The position numbers and the translations under genes are program-made. A stretch of 64,000 nucleotides of DNA from Lactococcus nasutitermitis (GTDB taxonomy: Bacteria > Bacillota > Bacilli > Lactobacillales > Streptococcaceae), in contig NZ_BOVQ01000004.1 of NCBI RefSeq assembly GCF_018403765.1, positions 124,001 to 188,000 on the forward strand, given 5' to 3'. Each line of letters starts with the position of its first letter. Position 1 is the first letter of the stretch. Under the pieces are notes generated by a model. It did no database searches. It saw only the letters and a list, made by a program, of their open reading frames with translations, and was not told the DNA's origin. Of the stretch, positions 34,149 through 43,955 are shown in pieces.

Positions 34149-34604
34149 TTATTTTCTAAATTTATAAAATGGATCTTGTTTTAACATTTCTTGTTCCTTA
34201 TTTATATCAAAATGTTGTTCTACTACCAAAATTTTCTCTTTGACTTCTACATCTTTGATAGGAATAACAGCTTTTTCTGTTGTTTTTACTTCTTTTAAAG
34301 CTCCTGTCATTTGCTTCATCATGTCATCAAGAAAATCATCGTCTTTTTTGTCACGATAGCCCTCTACATAAGTATTAGTAATTTCAGACTCCTCAACCGT
34401 GAGAATGTCTCCTTGATTCGCTGATACATCTCCAAAAGGATGAGGAGCCAAACGGTATCTTAATATAGTCTCTCCCTCTCTATTCTTTCCAACCGCACGA
34501 GCAATAACAACATATTTCGTATCTGGAAGAGCTGCCGTATTTTCAACTTCAACCATCGTTCCTAAACCTAAAAATTTGAGTTTTTTTTCATTTTCTTCGC
34601 TCAC
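34149..34604 (-). CDS. DUF4176-like protein downstream of essC
   Basis: A 151-residue protein related to the second DUF4176 gene in this locus: LGLGTMVEVENTAALPDTKY with VVIARAVGKN, then ILRYRLAPHPFG and VEESEITNTYVEGYRDKKDD. The C-terminal 50 residues are an extra charged tail. I favour the GTG at 34604, preceded by GAGGAGA at 7 bases, over the ATG at 34619 which lies within essC. Function unknown; cotranscribed with essC. Confidence 0.65.
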   Translation of the reverse strand: MSEENEKKLKFLGLGTMVEVENTAALPDTKYVVIARAVGKNREGETILRYRLAPHPFGDVSANQGDILTVEESEITNTYVEGYRDKKDDDFLDDMMKQMTGALKEVKTTEKAVIPIKDVEVKEKILVVEQHFDINKEQEMLKQDPFYKFRK

Positions 34605-34605
34605 T

Positions 34606-37600
34606 TCACTTCTCCTCATTCATTGGAATTACAATATGAGAAAGATTTTCATCTCTCACGCAATGAAGGACATTACGCTCAAAAATTTCTTTCTTCACAT
34701 CTGACGGAAGATTTTCAATAAAATGTTGGCTATTCAAATCTCCTCCAAAGAGAAGTTGAGTTATATTTTCTTTTGCTGTAATTGTTGCCATAGCAAAATT
34801 ATTTCCAACTTTAGACATATAATCTATGAAAATCAGTTGTGTATTAAGTGAATTTTTTTCAATTAAAGCAGTAAATTGCATTTGTTGATAAGTTAATTTA
34901 TCTAAAATATCGCCTATTCCGTTAAAGATAATCAAGCGCCGAACTTCTGAATTTTCAGAAACAAGATGTTGAATAGCTTCCTTAAAGTTCAAAGACTGGT
35001 TAGCAATTTCATCTCGTGATATATAAAGCGAAACATTATCTGCATATTTTTCCATACTTTTTAGTTCATCAATCAAAATAATCTCTGCTCCATTTGTATT
35101 TTTAAATATTTCTTGAAATACAAACGGTTCAATAACATTGAATTGTTTTCTATTTGTAGGAAAAATTCCTAAACTCTTATTTGCAAATAATTCAAAAGCT
35201 TCTACTTCTGAAGTTTCTTTATCTAAGCCAAGATACACTTTATTATTTTCAGACTTTGAGATATAAGATTGGAAAGTTATAGGTGTTAATTCATCAGGCA
35301 CCATTGGAATAGCTTTAGGTCTTTCACCTTTCCATAATTTATCAAGTGTTTTTACTTCTTGCTCAAGATTTTCCAAAACTTCAGAATCATTTTCGCCTGC
35401 TGCGGCAAGATAGATTTGCAGTGCTACAGGAAAATCCAATTTCATCTGAGCGCGTCCTACAATTTCTGACTGTTCAAGACGGTCATGTCCAAAGAGATTA
35501 GAAACTTCATTTTCATCATTAAGGAAAAGAGCAATCTTCGTTTGAATATTTCCCATCATATTCATACGAATAGCATTGAAACGTCCAGCCGTAAGGATGA
35601 GATAGACACCGACTGCAGCTCCATCACGCAATACCTGAATCAGTACTTCATCAATTTCATCTCGGCGTTTACTTTGGGCTAAAGCATCATAATTGTCTAA
35701 AAGGTTAACAACGATTGGAAATTCAAATCCTGTTTTTCTCCTATATTGTCCAAGTGTAGCAACACCTTCATTTTTGAAGGCTTGTTTACGTTCAGAAAGC
35801 ATTGTACGCAAGCGCTCTAGCATTTTTGTAAGCTTTTCATTTTCTTCAATCGTTACAATATCCGCCACATGAGGTAAATCTTTCAGGGGAAGCAAGCCGT
35901 TTGTACCAAAATCCAAGAGATTAAATTGTACTTGTTCTGGTGTGTTTTGGCGTGCTAGGTTCATGACGATTGTTTGGAGTGTTGTTGATTTACCGTAGCC
36001 TGGGCTAGAGAAGATTACTGTGTGACTTGCTTCTTCTAAGTCAAATTGATAGGTTTTTTGACTTTGTTCGCTTGGAATATCCATTAAACCAAGCGGAACG
36101 CTAAGTTTGCGTTTTTTAGCTTGTTTAACTTTAGGAGTTTCTATGCTTGTCCCGAGATTTGGTAGCCATGGTTTTGCTGGTAATGTTAGAGCTGAGTCTT
36201 TGAACGTTTTTTTGATGCCTTCGATAACTGCTTCTAACTGTGTTGGTAAATCACTTGTGTCATGTCCTTGGACGACATCTTCTCCTGGGTCATAAGCAAT
36301 TTCTATCTGTCCTAATTCTGTGATGCTGTGGATACGCTCATCTACTGTTTCTTTTTGTATTGCCTCAGGGTCGTAAGGAACACCTGCATAGCCAGATTGG
36401 AAGAGTTCATAAACTTCGTTTTGTCCGACTTTGAGGTAACCTCGTCCAGGTTGAGTAATGTGGGCAGCATCGTGTGTTTTTAGAAGTTCGTTAGAATCCT
36501 GTTCACTTGCCATTTTAAGGGCGATTTTACTGGTTGAGTTGGCTTCGATTTGGTCATTAACAACTCCAGATGGTTTTTGTGTGGCAAGGATTAAGTGAAC
36601 ACCAAGTGAACGTCCGATACGTGCAACAGATGTCAGTTCGTCTAGGAATTCTGGAACATTTGATTTTAATTCAGCAAATTCGTCACTGACTAAGATAAGA
36701 TGTGGAATGGGTTGTTCTGGATAAACAACATCAGGCTTCTTTTCATGTCTTTTCTTATAAAGACTCATATAGCCATTGATATTATTAACACCGTATTTGG
36801 CAAATTCTTTCATGCGTTTATCAAGTTCTGCCTTGATAGAGGCTAAGGCACGCGCTGTTCCTGCGCCGTCTAAGTTGGTAATTGAACCCATAAAATGAGG
36901 AAGTCCTGCAAGTGTATTGGCAATTCCTCCACCTTTCCAGTCGATAATCAACATACCAATATCTTCTGGTGAGAAGTTAATTGCTAAGCCAATCAAGTAG
37001 GTGGTCAAGAATTCAGATTTACCAGAACCAGTAGTTCCTCCTACCAATGCGTGAGGCCCATGGACACGTTCGTGCAAGTCCCAATACATATATTCTGATT
37101 TTCCACGCCAGCCAATAAGGGATTTGATAGATTTATTTGGCTCTGCTTCTGCCCAGCGTTCTTGGATTTTTAAGTCTTCTATGGTTTTAACTTCGTATTG
37201 TTCTAATAAAGAGAGACTTTCAGGAATTGCATTTTTTTCAACTTCGACGTGTTCTAGGTTTGAAAGTTGGCGCAAGCTTTTTTCAAGGTTTGGAAGTGCG
37301 TCGTAAGGTTCAAAGGATTTCACAACATAAACTTTATTGTCATTGATGATTTCACCTGCACTTTGATTTTTGTATTCTACAAGTGCGGTAACTGTTTCTG
37401 GAAGGAGTTTTTGGTCTTCTTTTGCCCAGATGACGGTGACACCTAATTCACTCATATCTTCTGCGAGAAATTCGTTAATTCCGTGCCCTGCAAGATAAGT
37501 GTCATCAAAGATTGTGAAAATATAATGTGGACTAAATTGTGGTTTTTCTTTGCCTGATTCTTGTAATACTTGTTTGCGTTTATTCAAGAGTTGATAGAAA

Positions 37601-39066
37601 CTACTTAAAACAATATCTCTTGTTTTTGCATCATGAATCAGTCCTCTAAGTCCTAACTCTTGGAGTTTGAAATGAGGTAAAACGCGGAAGCTTGCCCAGT
37701 CTTTACGGTAGCCTTTTTCAGGTACAAGGCTAATGAAATTAACATCGCGGTAAGAGTGAAAGAATGCGAGTTGGAGTAAAAGATTTGCAACGGCTGTTTT
37801 GAGTACAGGATAAGTACCGACGAATCCTAATGTTTGATTTGTCAAGTTAAGCGTTGTTGGTACATCTCTTTGAGTTGAATAGAGTTCTATTAACTTTTTA
37901 ACTCGTTGGGTGGTTTCATCTGTATCTCGTGTATTAACATCTGATTCTACGGAAAGATGTGAAGCTTGTTTTCCTGTTCCTAGAGAAACTTCTAGGAAAT
38001 CTTTGTTGTTTGCCATGCGCTCATAAATGCGTGAATTGTAGGTTTCAAGCATGTCAGAGAGCGCTTGTGGAGAAGGATTTCTAAAGTTTAAAACTTTTGT
38101 TTCTTCTTTGTATTTTTCGGCAATATCCGCACTAATGTTAATCAAATAGCTATCGTAATTTTCTTTGCGTGCTTCGTCTTCGATTTTTCTTTCTTTTTTC
38201 TCACTTATGTACTGAGAAACAGTGAAGGCTGCTGTGATAATGCTCATGAAGCCCATTCCTAGCATCATCAATGGATTTCTACCAGAAAGCACGCTTGTGA
38301 GTCCTGTGACTGCAAGCATTCCAATTGGCGGCAAAATGGCTTTAAAAATTCCATTTTTGCTTGCTTTTGGAGTTGCTTCAATCTTTTCAATCTTAAATTT
38401 ATCTTCGGGTGGTTCTAAGTGAAGGCGTGGGCTTCTTCTATATTTAGGAAAATCTTCTGGAAATTCTACTTCTGGAGCTTGTTTTAGGAAATGTCCTTTT
38501 TCAAACATAAGGTCATTGGTAAAGGTAGTAATTTTCCATTGTTCCCGCCGTTTTTCAAGTAAAAAGTAAGGTGTTAAAATCTGATAGCCTGTTTTGATGC
38601 CTTGAACATAATGATGTCCTTTAATAGGGCTGTCATTAAAATACAGAAAATCTTCTTTTGCCTCTAAACTAAAGCCGTCTTTGTGAATAACAACTTGTCC
38701 ATCTCCTTTGCTTATAATGCTTGCGATATCGCTTGAGTCAATAACAAAATAGTCGTCTTCATTGATGATAAAAGACATGGTTTTCGCAGTTTCTGGGGAA
38801 ATGACAAAGATTTTTAAATCTGTATCTGCTATTTCAGAATAGCCAAGTGCTGTGGGATTTCCACCAATCCACAGTGTGTCATTAAAGGCACTAAAAGGAA
38901 TGCCTTGATAAGTTAAAGTCGCACGATGTTCTGAAAGGGTAATTGTATGGAGAGCTTCTCCTAAAATATAGATGACAAAGTAGGTATCACTTGCATCTAA
39001 ACGATTGTCAAGAAAAAGTTGCTGTTCTTTTGCTTTTTCTATAATTTCAAATCCTATATCAGCCAT
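34606..39066 (-). CDS. essC: Type VII secretion ATPase EssC
   Basis: The 1486-residue FtsK/SpoIIIE motor of the T7SSb. Two FHA-like domains occupy about residues 1-200, then two membrane helices (about 243-290). ATPase domain 1 has Walker [11 protein letters not shown] (near residue 677) and the acidic [11 protein letters not shown]. Domain 2 has [10 protein letters not shown] (near 1019) and [10 protein letters not shown]. Domain 3 at the C-terminus (from about 1270) lacks a proper Walker A ([10 protein letters not shown]). The C-terminal domain usually decides substrate specificity. It starts behind TAGGAGAAAG. Confidence 0.95.
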   Translation of the reverse strand: MADIGFEIIEKAKEQQLFLDNRLDASDTYFVIYILGEALHTITLSEHRATLTYQGIPFSAFNDTLWIGGNPTALGYSEIADTDLKIFVISPETAKTMSFIINEDDYFVIDSSDIASIISKGDGQVVIHKDGFSLEAKEDFLYFNDSPIKGHHYVQGIKTGYQILTPYFLLEKRREQWKITTFTNDLMFEKGHFLKQAPEVEFPEDFPKYRRSPRLHLEPPEDKFKIEKIEATPKASKNGIFKAILPPIGMLAVTGLTSVLSGRNPLMMLGMGFMSIITAAFTVSQYISEKKERKIEDEARKENYDSYLINISADIAEKYKEETKVLNFRNPSPQALSDMLETYNSRIYERMANNKDFLEVSLGTGKQASHLSVESDVNTRDTDETTQRVKKLIELYSTQRDVPTTLNLTNQTLGFVGTYPVLKTAVANLLLQLAFFHSYRDVNFISLVPEKGYRKDWASFRVLPHFKLQELGLRGLIHDAKTRDIVLSSFYQLLNKRKQVLQESGKEKPQFSPHYIFTIFDDTYLAGHGINEFLAEDMSELGVTVIWAKEDQKLLPETVTALVEYKNQSAGEIINDNKVYVVKSFEPYDALPNLEKSLRQLSNLEHVEVEKNAIPESLSLLEQYEVKTIEDLKIQERWAEAEPNKSIKSLIGWRGKSEYMYWDLHERVHGPHALVGGTTGSGKSEFLTTYLIGLAINFSPEDIGMLIIDWKGGGIANTLAGLPHFMGSITNLDGAGTARALASIKAELDKRMKEFAKYGVNNINGYMSLYKKRHEKKPDVVYPEQPIPHLILVSDEFAELKSNVPEFLDELTSVARIGRSLGVHLILATQKPSGVVNDQIEANSTSKIALKMASEQDSNELLKTHDAAHITQPGRGYLKVGQNEVYELFQSGYAGVPYDPEAIQKETVDERIHSITELGQIEIAYDPGEDVVQGHDTSDLPTQLEAVIEGIKKTFKDSALTLPAKPWLPNLGTSIETPKVKQAKKRKLSVPLGLMDIPSEQSQKTYQFDLEEASHTVIFSSPGYGKSTTLQTIVMNLARQNTPEQVQFNLLDFGTNGLLPLKDLPHVADIVTIEENEKLTKMLERLRTMLSERKQAFKNEGVATLGQYRRKTGFEFPIVVNLLDNYDALAQSKRRDEIDEVLIQVLRDGAAVGVYLILTAGRFNAIRMNMMGNIQTKIALFLNDENEVSNLFGHDRLEQSEIVGRAQMKLDFPVALQIYLAAAGENDSEVLENLEQEVKTLDKLWKGERPKAIPMVPDELTPITFQSYISKSENNKVYLGLDKETSEVEAFELFANKSLGIFPTNRKQFNVIEPFVFQEIFKNTNGAEIILIDELKSMEKYADNVSLYISRDEIANQSLNFKEAIQHLVSENSEVRRLIIFNGIGDILDKLTYQQMQFTALIEKNSLNTQLIFIDYMSKVGNNFAMATITAKENITQLLFGGDLNSQHFIENLPSDVKKEIFERNVLHCVRDENLSHIVIPMNEEK

Positions 39067-39075
39067 AACTTTCTC

Positions 39076-40191
39076 CTACTTCTCTAATTTCTTGGATAAC
39101 TCTTGAATTTTTTTGTTGTATTTGTCTAAGAGTTGTTGTTTTTTGGCACCATTCATCGTTGTATTGAGTTTGGTTGTTTCGTAGAGATTGGTATATGCAA
39201 GAAGCGTCAACTGGTTGTCTCCTAGATTTTGGGCAAGGTTTAATGCTTCATTAAAGTTTCCACGCCCTGTATTTACCCAATAATTTAAGGTATTATTGTC
39301 AGATTTTGTTGAAACGTTGTTTAAAATGGATTGTTTTTGTGTCATGGTTAAATCTGATAGATTGACAGAACTTACTGCTAAAATGTAGCGCGCGGATTTT
39401 GGAAGTGAACTTGTGGAATATTTTTGTAAATCTGTTTGAGTTTGAGCATAGTTATTGGTTAAGAAATCAGTTTGTGCGGTGATAATCGCATTTTGTTTGT
39501 GGCTATTACTATAAAATGAATAGGTAAACCAGCCTAAAACTAGGGCAAGTACAATCGCTAAGATACCGAAGTATTTGAAAAATCGATAACGTCCTTTAGA
39601 AACGGAAGTTACTTTTTGATTGACTTTTGTTGTTTCTTTTTGCGTTTCTTGGTTGATAAATGCAATAATTTCTGGGATACTTTCAAATTGGTTAATTGCT
39701 TGGGTAAATTTATCATTTGTCGTATTTGTTCCAGAAACGAGTGTTTCAAAGGAATTTTTCGGGGTAAAAATGTTAAAGATAAGTGCTTTATATGAATTTA
39801 AAAATTCTTCTGAGTTAAGTGAAAAAGGTGCTACTAAATCGCGCAAACCAAAATGAACGACAAAAAGATGCTCGCCTTCGAGGAAAATATTTTCGGGATG
39901 AAGGAAAGGAATGCTATATTGGTTAGCTAAATTTGAGAGACTTGCCAGTTTTTGAGCAAGCTGTAACTTATCAAGTCGTGATTTTGTTTTTTGAATCGTT
40001 GTGGCTAAACTTTTTGCATTTTCTGGAACTGAGTAGGAAAGAATCCAGTTTTCATCTTCTTCTTTGGCTGTGACGTTTTCAGGTAATTCAGGAAGTGCAA
40101 CTTTTTTGAATTGTGTACTTAAAAGATTTACTTGAAAGTTTATTTTATTTCTTTCGAGAGTTAATGTGGTTGTTCCATCAGATACTTTCAT
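39076..40191 (-). CDS. essB: Type VII secretion protein EssB (YukC-like)
   Basis: A 371-residue single-pass membrane protein. The cytoplasmic N-terminal half is a pseudokinase-like fold (to about residue 200). A membrane helix (FFKYFGILAIVLALVLGWFTYSFY) follows at about 203-226, and a helical extracellular domain ends the protein. EssB is a core channel component. I start at 40191 (MKVSDGTTTL) with AGGAG at 8 bases, which overlaps esaB by 14 bases. The longer frame to 40242 reads through esaB. Confidence 0.9.
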   Translation of the reverse strand: MKVSDGTTTLTLERNKINFQVNLLSTQFKKVALPELPENVTAKEEDENWILSYSVPENAKSLATTIQKTKSRLDKLQLAQKLASLSNLANQYSIPFLHPENIFLEGEHLFVVHFGLRDLVAPFSLNSEEFLNSYKALIFNIFTPKNSFETLVSGTNTTNDKFTQAINQFESIPEIIAFINQETQKETTKVNQKVTSVSKGRYRFFKYFGILAIVLALVLGWFTYSFYSNSHKQNAIITAQTDFLTNNYAQTQTDLQKYSTSSLPKSARYILAVSSVNLSDLTMTQKQSILNNVSTKSDNNTLNYWVNTGRGNFNEALNLAQNLGDNQLTLLAYTNLYETTKLNTTMNGAKKQQLLDKYNKKIQELSKKLEK

Positions 40192-40450
40192 TGTTATGCT
40201 CCTGTTTTTCTTGTAATGGAATGATGCAAAATACATCGCCATTTCCTATGGGTAAATCTTTGATGAGGTCTGTCTCATCTACGAGAATGTCTTTGTCTTT
40301 GAGTTTGAGTGTCCAATCTTCTGGCAATCTAGCATTTTTTAGCGTTTCGTGCATTAGTTCAACGAGACGTCCCATTGTGACTTCTGTAGGCACTCGAAAA
40401 TCTAGCTGTTGTTCTTTGAATTCAAGGCTAATGTCAATCTGTGTACTCAT
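40178..40450 (-). CDS. esaB: Ubiquitin-like T7SS protein EsaB (YukD)
   Basis: A 90-residue beta-grasp protein: TQIDISLEFKEQQLDFRVP at the start and the ubiquitin-like LKLKDKDILVDETDLIKDLPIGNGD near the end. EsaB/YukD is a cytoplasmic accessory component of T7SSb. The ATG at 40450 overlaps the essA stop (ATGA). Confidence 0.88.
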   Translation of the reverse strand: MSTQIDISLEFKEQQLDFRVPTEVTMGRLVELMHETLKNARLPEDWTLKLKDKDILVDETDLIKDLPIGNGDVFCIIPLQEKQEHNNESI

Positions 40451-40920
40451 CTTTTCTTTCTTAAACTCCTCTTTGCATTTTTTCGTCCTAAGAAAACCGC
40501 TAAAAACACTAAAGGAATGGCGATAATTAAAAGAAGCCAGTACCATAGTGTTTTTTGCGTGTTATTCTCATTTGTGCTGGACGCAATGACTTGTGGTTTA
40601 TAATCAACAAAAAGTGCTTTTGTAATTTTTGAAGTATCGGTATTATAAAGTGAATTTACCGTTTGTTTTGAAAAATTGAGAGCTTTTTGCTGTTCGGGGA
40701 TTTTATCTTGCATTTGTGCTTTAACTTTTTGGTTCATAGCAGTTGTAAAAAGTGCGTTACGGATGGGAAATTCGCTTCCTGTTCCTACTCCACCGTTGGA
40801 ATTGGTGACAACATTGCTGTTGAGTTGGAGGCTTCCATTGTCATCTGCTTTGCTTTTTATGCTTATCAAAAAGATGAAACTGCAACAAAGTGCAAGAAGG
40901 ATTATGTGTGTTTTTTTCAT
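40447..40920 (-). CDS. essA: Type VII secretion protein EssA
   Basis: A 157-residue membrane protein with an N-terminal hydrophobic signal (about residues 5-22), a polar extracytoplasmic stretch, and a membrane helix near the C-terminus (LWYWLLLIIAIPLVFLAVFLG) followed by a basic tail RKNAKRSLRKKR. This topology and the position between esxA and esaB identify EssA. The ribosome-binding site is weak, and a hairpin separates it from esxA. Confidence 0.82.
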   Translation of the reverse strand: MKKTHIILLALCCSFIFLISIKSKADDNGSLQLNSNVVTNSNGGVGTGSEFPIRNALFTTAMNQKVKAQMQDKIPEQQKALNFSKQTVNSLYNTDTSKITKALFVDYKPQVIASSTNENNTQKTLWYWLLLIIAIPLVFLAVFLGRKNAKRSLRKKR

Positions 40921-40943
40921 ATTTTTCGATTTTTTAATAAAAA

Positions 40944-40965
40944 GACGCTACAACAAAGTAGCGTC
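40944..40965 (-). terminator. Hairpin between esxA and essA (partial terminator)
   Basis: GACGCTAC (40944-40951) pairs with GTAGCGTC (40958-40965), with a T run following on the minus strand. It should let esxA be made in excess over the machine genes. Confidence 0.8.
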
Positions 40966-40978
40966 CTCTTGAATTGAA

Positions 40979-41269
40979 TTAGAAGCCGAAGCTTTGAGCA
41001 TCTTGTTGATCCCGTTCTGCAACAGTATCTGCATATTTATTCAATTGTTGGTTAATGCTTTCGAGAAGGTTTTCAAATTGAACAACGTTTTGATGGAGTT
41101 GGTTATATTGTTCCAAGTATGCTTGGAAGGCTTGACCTTTCCATTCTTCAGCGATTGTGTTATTCATTGAATTTACTTTTTGAATCGCTTGTTCGATTTC
41201 TTCTTTAGCCTGTAGATAGACTTGTGATTGGGATTTTAGTTCCTCAGGGGTTACTGAAATCTGTGCCAT
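40979..41269 (-). CDS. esxA: WXG100 protein EsxA
   Basis: A 96-residue helical hairpin protein with the WXG turn in EEWKGQAFQAYLEQYNQ (about residues 41-57). EsxA is a secreted substrate and needed for T7SS function. A strong AAGGAG site precedes the ATG. It is the first gene of the locus, followed by a hairpin. Confidence 0.95.
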   Translation of the reverse strand: MAQISVTPEELKSQSQVYLQAKEEIEQAIQKVNSMNNTIAEEWKGQAFQAYLEQYNQLHQNVVQFENLLESINQQLNKYADTVAERDQQDAQSFGF

Positions 41270-41578
41270 AATGGTTTTCTCCTTATGATTTTTGTTGATA
41301 AAAATAGGTTATCTGTATTCTTGATAAGTTATTTGCTCGAAATTATCTGAATTATTGCTGACAAATTTCGTTTAACGCTTTCTTATCCTGATTACAATTA
41401 AATATTAACATTTTATTATTTGTTCGTCAAGAAAAATAATAAAATAATTGTTATTTTTATTCACGAGAGATTATTTTGTTTCTCTATTGTATTATTTAGT
41501 AACTTTTTGTAGTTATTTTGAATTATTTTTCTATGATTTGAAGAAAATAAAAAAGCCCATTTCATAAGAAATGAGTTT
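41270..41578. other. Gene-free region with the T7SS promoter
   Basis: About 309 very AT-rich bases without a plausible ORF. It holds the esxA promoter at 41402-41430 and, at its right end, the terminator of the DUF3592-like gene. Confidence 0.6.
41402..41430 (-). promoter_or_regulatory. Promoter of the T7SS locus (esxA)
   Basis: TTGACG (41425-41430) and TAATAT (41402-41407) are 17 bp apart on the minus strand, with TG one base before the -10 box. The leader to esxA is about 125 nt. Confidence 0.6.
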
Positions 41579-41580
41579 TT
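41551..41580 (-). terminator. Terminator of the DUF3592-like gene
   Basis: On the minus strand the stem of ACTCATTTC and GAAATGGGC (with G-U pairing) is followed by a T run. It begins at the stop codon. Confidence 0.75.
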
Positions 41581-42013
41581 ATTCTTCTTCTATTCGTTTC
41601 ATGCGGTTGAGAAGTTGGCGCTCGCCTAGGAGAATAATAAGGAGCAATAAGCTCCAACCTCCCATAAATGCGGCTGTTTGGATGAGTTCGTTCCCTTTTG
41701 GAGTGATAAAAACGCGCTCTGGATATTTATTAGCAACATAAACTGTGATTGTCTCGCCTTCATTTCCTAATTTATGAAAATAGGCATCTAGGGGACGTAC
41801 TTGGTGTTTTTTTCCGTCAAATGTGTAGCGAGCTTCGTGAAATGAGCGTAAATCATCGCCATAAACTATTTTGGCTTGGACTGGCGTTTTTTCTAGGTTT
41901 TTATTTGCCATATGAACGCCTGTCAGGAAAATGGCACTTCCCAGCATGGCTAGTGCCACGATAAGCATAATAATCCGCAAAATTTGTTGAAAAATGGTGA
42001 CTGTTTTTTTCAT
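41579..42013 (-). CDS. Two-helix membrane protein, DUF3592-like
   Basis: A 144-residue protein with membrane segments at about 11-32 and 113-131 and an extracytoplasmic beta-rich domain between (VQAKIVYGDDLRSFHEARYTFDGKKHQV, then TITVYVANKYPERVFI). The layout fits DUF3592-type proteins. Function unknown. ACAGGAAC lies before the ATG. It is monocistronic and separates the T7SS promoter region from rqcH. Confidence 0.6.
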   Translation of the reverse strand: MKKTVTIFQQILRIIMLIVALAMLGSAIFLTGVHMANKNLEKTPVQAKIVYGDDLRSFHEARYTFDGKKHQVRPLDAYFHKLGNEGETITVYVANKYPERVFITPKGNELIQTAAFMGGWSLLLLIILLGERQLLNRMKRIEEE

Positions 42014-42110
42014 TCATTGTTCCTGTCAATTTTATTTTCTGATAAACTTTATTCTTGTACCCATTCTACCATTTTTATGTCATAATTTGCTTAAAATTGC
42101 GTGATGAATT

Positions 42111-42130
42111 TTTTGACAGGATTGTCAAAA
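42111..42130. repeat. Palindrome family copy 10 (intergenic)
   Basis: TTTTGACAGGATTGTCAAAA with AATT before and AAATTTTTT after, upstream of rqcH. Confidence 0.8.
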
Positions 42131-42193
42131 AAATTTTTTATCTAAAAAATCTGAGATTAGCGCCTGACAGACGGGAAAACTTGGACATTTTGT

Positions 42194-42202
42194 GGTAAAA
42201 TT
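42194..42202 (+). promoter_or_regulatory. Candidate rqcH promoter (extended -10)
   Basis: TGGTAAAAT, an extended -10 element about 60 bases before the rqcH ATG. No clear -35. Confidence 0.4.
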
Positions 42203-42214
42203 GAATTTAGTGAC

Positions 42215-42234
42215 TTTTGACAGAGTTGTCAAAA
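42215..42234. repeat. Palindrome family copy 11 (in rqcH leader)
   Basis: TTTTGACAGAGTTGTCAAAA, 27 bases before the rqcH start. Confidence 0.8.
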
Positions 42235-42261
42235 AATATAAGTTTATGAAAGAGGCTTAAT

Positions 42262-43881
42262 ATGTCCTTTGACGGGATTTTTTTACATCATATGACTGCG
42301 GAATTGGTAAGTATTTTGACGGGCGGACGTATTCAAAAAGTGGCTCAGCCTTTTGAACAGGAATTGGTTTTGACCATTCGTTCAGAGAGAAAATCTTACA
42401 AACTTTTATTGTCTGCGCATCCAGTTTTTGGACGGGTTCAGCTGACTCAGACTGATTTTCAAAATCCGCAAAATCCGAATAATTTTGTGATGATTTTACG
42501 AAAATATTTGGCTGGGGCGCTGATTGAAAAGATTGAGCAGATTGGAAATGACCGGCAGATTTGTTTTCATATTTCTAGTAAAGATGAGATTGGTGATAGT
42601 TTGTCGATTGCGCTGGTCGCGGAAATCATGGGCAAGCACAGTAATATTATCCTGCTGGATAAGACTTCTGAGCGGATTATCGAAAGTATCAAACACGTTG
42701 GTTTTTCGCAAAATCAGTATCGGACGATTTTGCCGGGTTCGACTTATATTGCGCCACCAATGTCGGGGGTAAATCCTTTTGACAGCTCGGATGAGAAGAT
42801 TTTTGAGGCACTTCAGACAGGAAATTTGCAAAAAGTTTTTCAGGGAATTGGACGAGATTCAAAAAATGCGCTGTCAAACTTGACTGTGCCTGAATTTAAG
42901 GAAAAAATTTCTACTGTTGTGCCGTCAATTTATGACAATGATAGTTTTTCAAGCATCCAACTTTTTGACAGTTTTGTCAAAAAATTTGACAGTCTGTCAG
43001 AGCTTTTGGACAGCTATTATGCGGATAAAGCGGAGCGTGACCGGGTCAAACAGGTTGCTTCTGCTGTCATTCACAAGGTACAAAACGAATTGAAGAAAAA
43101 TCGCGACAAGCTCAAAAAGCAAGAACGTGAACTTGCGGCGACTGACAATGCTGAGATTTTCCGTCAAAAAGGCGAATTGCTGAACACTTTTCTCGCGCAA
43201 GTCCCAAATGACAAATCAACTGTGACACTGGACAATTATTACACGAATGAACCGCTGGAAATTGCTCTAAATCTTGCTTTATCGCCCGCACAAAATGCGC
43301 AACGTTATTTCCATCGTTATCAAAAATTGAAACAGGCAGTCAAGTTTTTGGGCGAGCAAATCGAGAACACGAAACAGACGATTGCCTATCTGGAATCTGT
43401 TGAGACAAACCTTGAAAATGCTGATGTAGCCGAGGTTGCCGATATTCGTGAGGAGCTGATTCAGACAGGTTATATCAAGCAAAAATATCGCAATAAAAAG
43501 CAAAAAATGTTGCCACCAGAAAAATATCAGGCGCCTGATGGCACGATTATTCTTGTTGGTAAAAATAATTTGCAAAATGAGCAAGTCAGCTTCAAACTCA
43601 GTCGCAAGGGCGATTTGTGGTTCCACGTCAAGGATATTCCCGGCTCCCACGTACTGATTACGCACAATCCTGAGCCGTCTGATGAAACGATTACCTTTGC
43701 GGGCGAACTGGCGGCTTATTTCTCAAAAGCGCGCTATTCTAACCTCGTGCAAGTCGATGTACTGGAAGCAAAAAAATTGCACAAACCAACTGGAACAGCG
43801 CCCGGTTTTGTCACTTATGACCGCGAAAAAACCATTCGTGTCACGCCTGACGAAGCTGTCATAAAGGCAAGAAAGCTATAA
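42262..43881 (+). CDS. rqcH: Rqc2/RqcH-type NFACT ribosome quality-control protein
   Basis: A 539-residue NFACT protein (once called fibronectin-binding protein). The N-terminal domain carries the D97-R98 pair that recruits tRNA-Ala for C-terminal alanine tailing of stalled peptides. A long coiled-coil middle (about 250-420) and the NFACT-R domain (FKLSRKGDLWFHVKDIPGSHVLI, about 450-475) follow. It acts on 50S subunits with obstructed nascent chains. In-frame palindromes at 42963-43000 are read as FDSFVKKFDSLSELL before the coiled coil. AGAGG precedes the ATG. Confidence 0.92.
   Translation: MSFDGIFLHHMTAELVSILTGGRIQKVAQPFEQELVLTIRSERKSYKLLLSAHPVFGRVQLTQTDFQNPQNPNNFVMILRKYLAGALIEKIEQIGNDRQICFHISSKDEIGDSLSIALVAEIMGKHSNIILLDKTSERIIESIKHVGFSQNQYRTILPGSTYIAPPMSGVNPFDSSDEKIFEALQTGNLQKVFQGIGRDSKNALSNLTVPEFKEKISTVVPSIYDNDSFSSIQLFDSFVKKFDSLSELLDSYYADKAERDRVKQVASAVIHKVQNELKKNRDKLKKQERELAATDNAEIFRQKGELLNTFLAQVPNDKSTVTLDNYYTNEPLEIALNLALSPAQNAQRYFHRYQKLKQAVKFLGEQIENTKQTIAYLESVETNLENADVAEVADIREELIQTGYIKQKYRNKKQKMLPPEKYQAPDGTIILVGKNNLQNEQVSFKLSRKGDLWFHVKDIPGSHVLITHNPEPSDETITFAGELAAYFSKARYSNLVQVDVLEAKKLHKPTGTAPGFVTYDREKTIRVTPDEAVIKARKL
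42963..42982. repeat. Palindrome family copy 12 (inside rqcH)
   Basis: TTTTGACAGTTTTGTCAAAA, a perfect copy translated as FDSFVK. Confidence 0.85.
42985..43000. repeat. Palindrome family copy 13 (inside rqcH, shortened)
   Basis: TTTGACAGTCTGTCAG, three bases after copy 12. The spacer is one base shorter than usual. Translated as FDSLS. Confidence 0.65.
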
Positions 43882-43882
43882 A

Positions 43883-43937
43883 TTTTTTTGACAGGATATA
43901 AACTCACATCTACGATAATACTGTCAAAAAATTTTGT
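43883..43937. repeat. Palindrome family copy 14 (split arms, 3' of rqcH)
   Basis: TTTTTTTGACAGG starts 2 bases after the rqcH stop; CTGTCAAAAAATTTT follows after a 25-base spacer. Same split design as copy 7. It may cap the 3' end of the message. Confidence 0.65.
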
Positions 43938-43955
43938 CAAAAATATGGAGAAAAA

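Noticed and set aside
42111-42130. Palindromes as intrinsic terminators
   Set aside because: The stem starts with T's and ends with A's; no U tract follows the 3' arm, and many copies lie in mid-gene.
42262-43881. Label as fibronectin-binding adhesin
   Set aside because: The protein has no signal or anchor and has the NFACT layout with the D97-R98 pair of RqcH; the adhesin name is historical.
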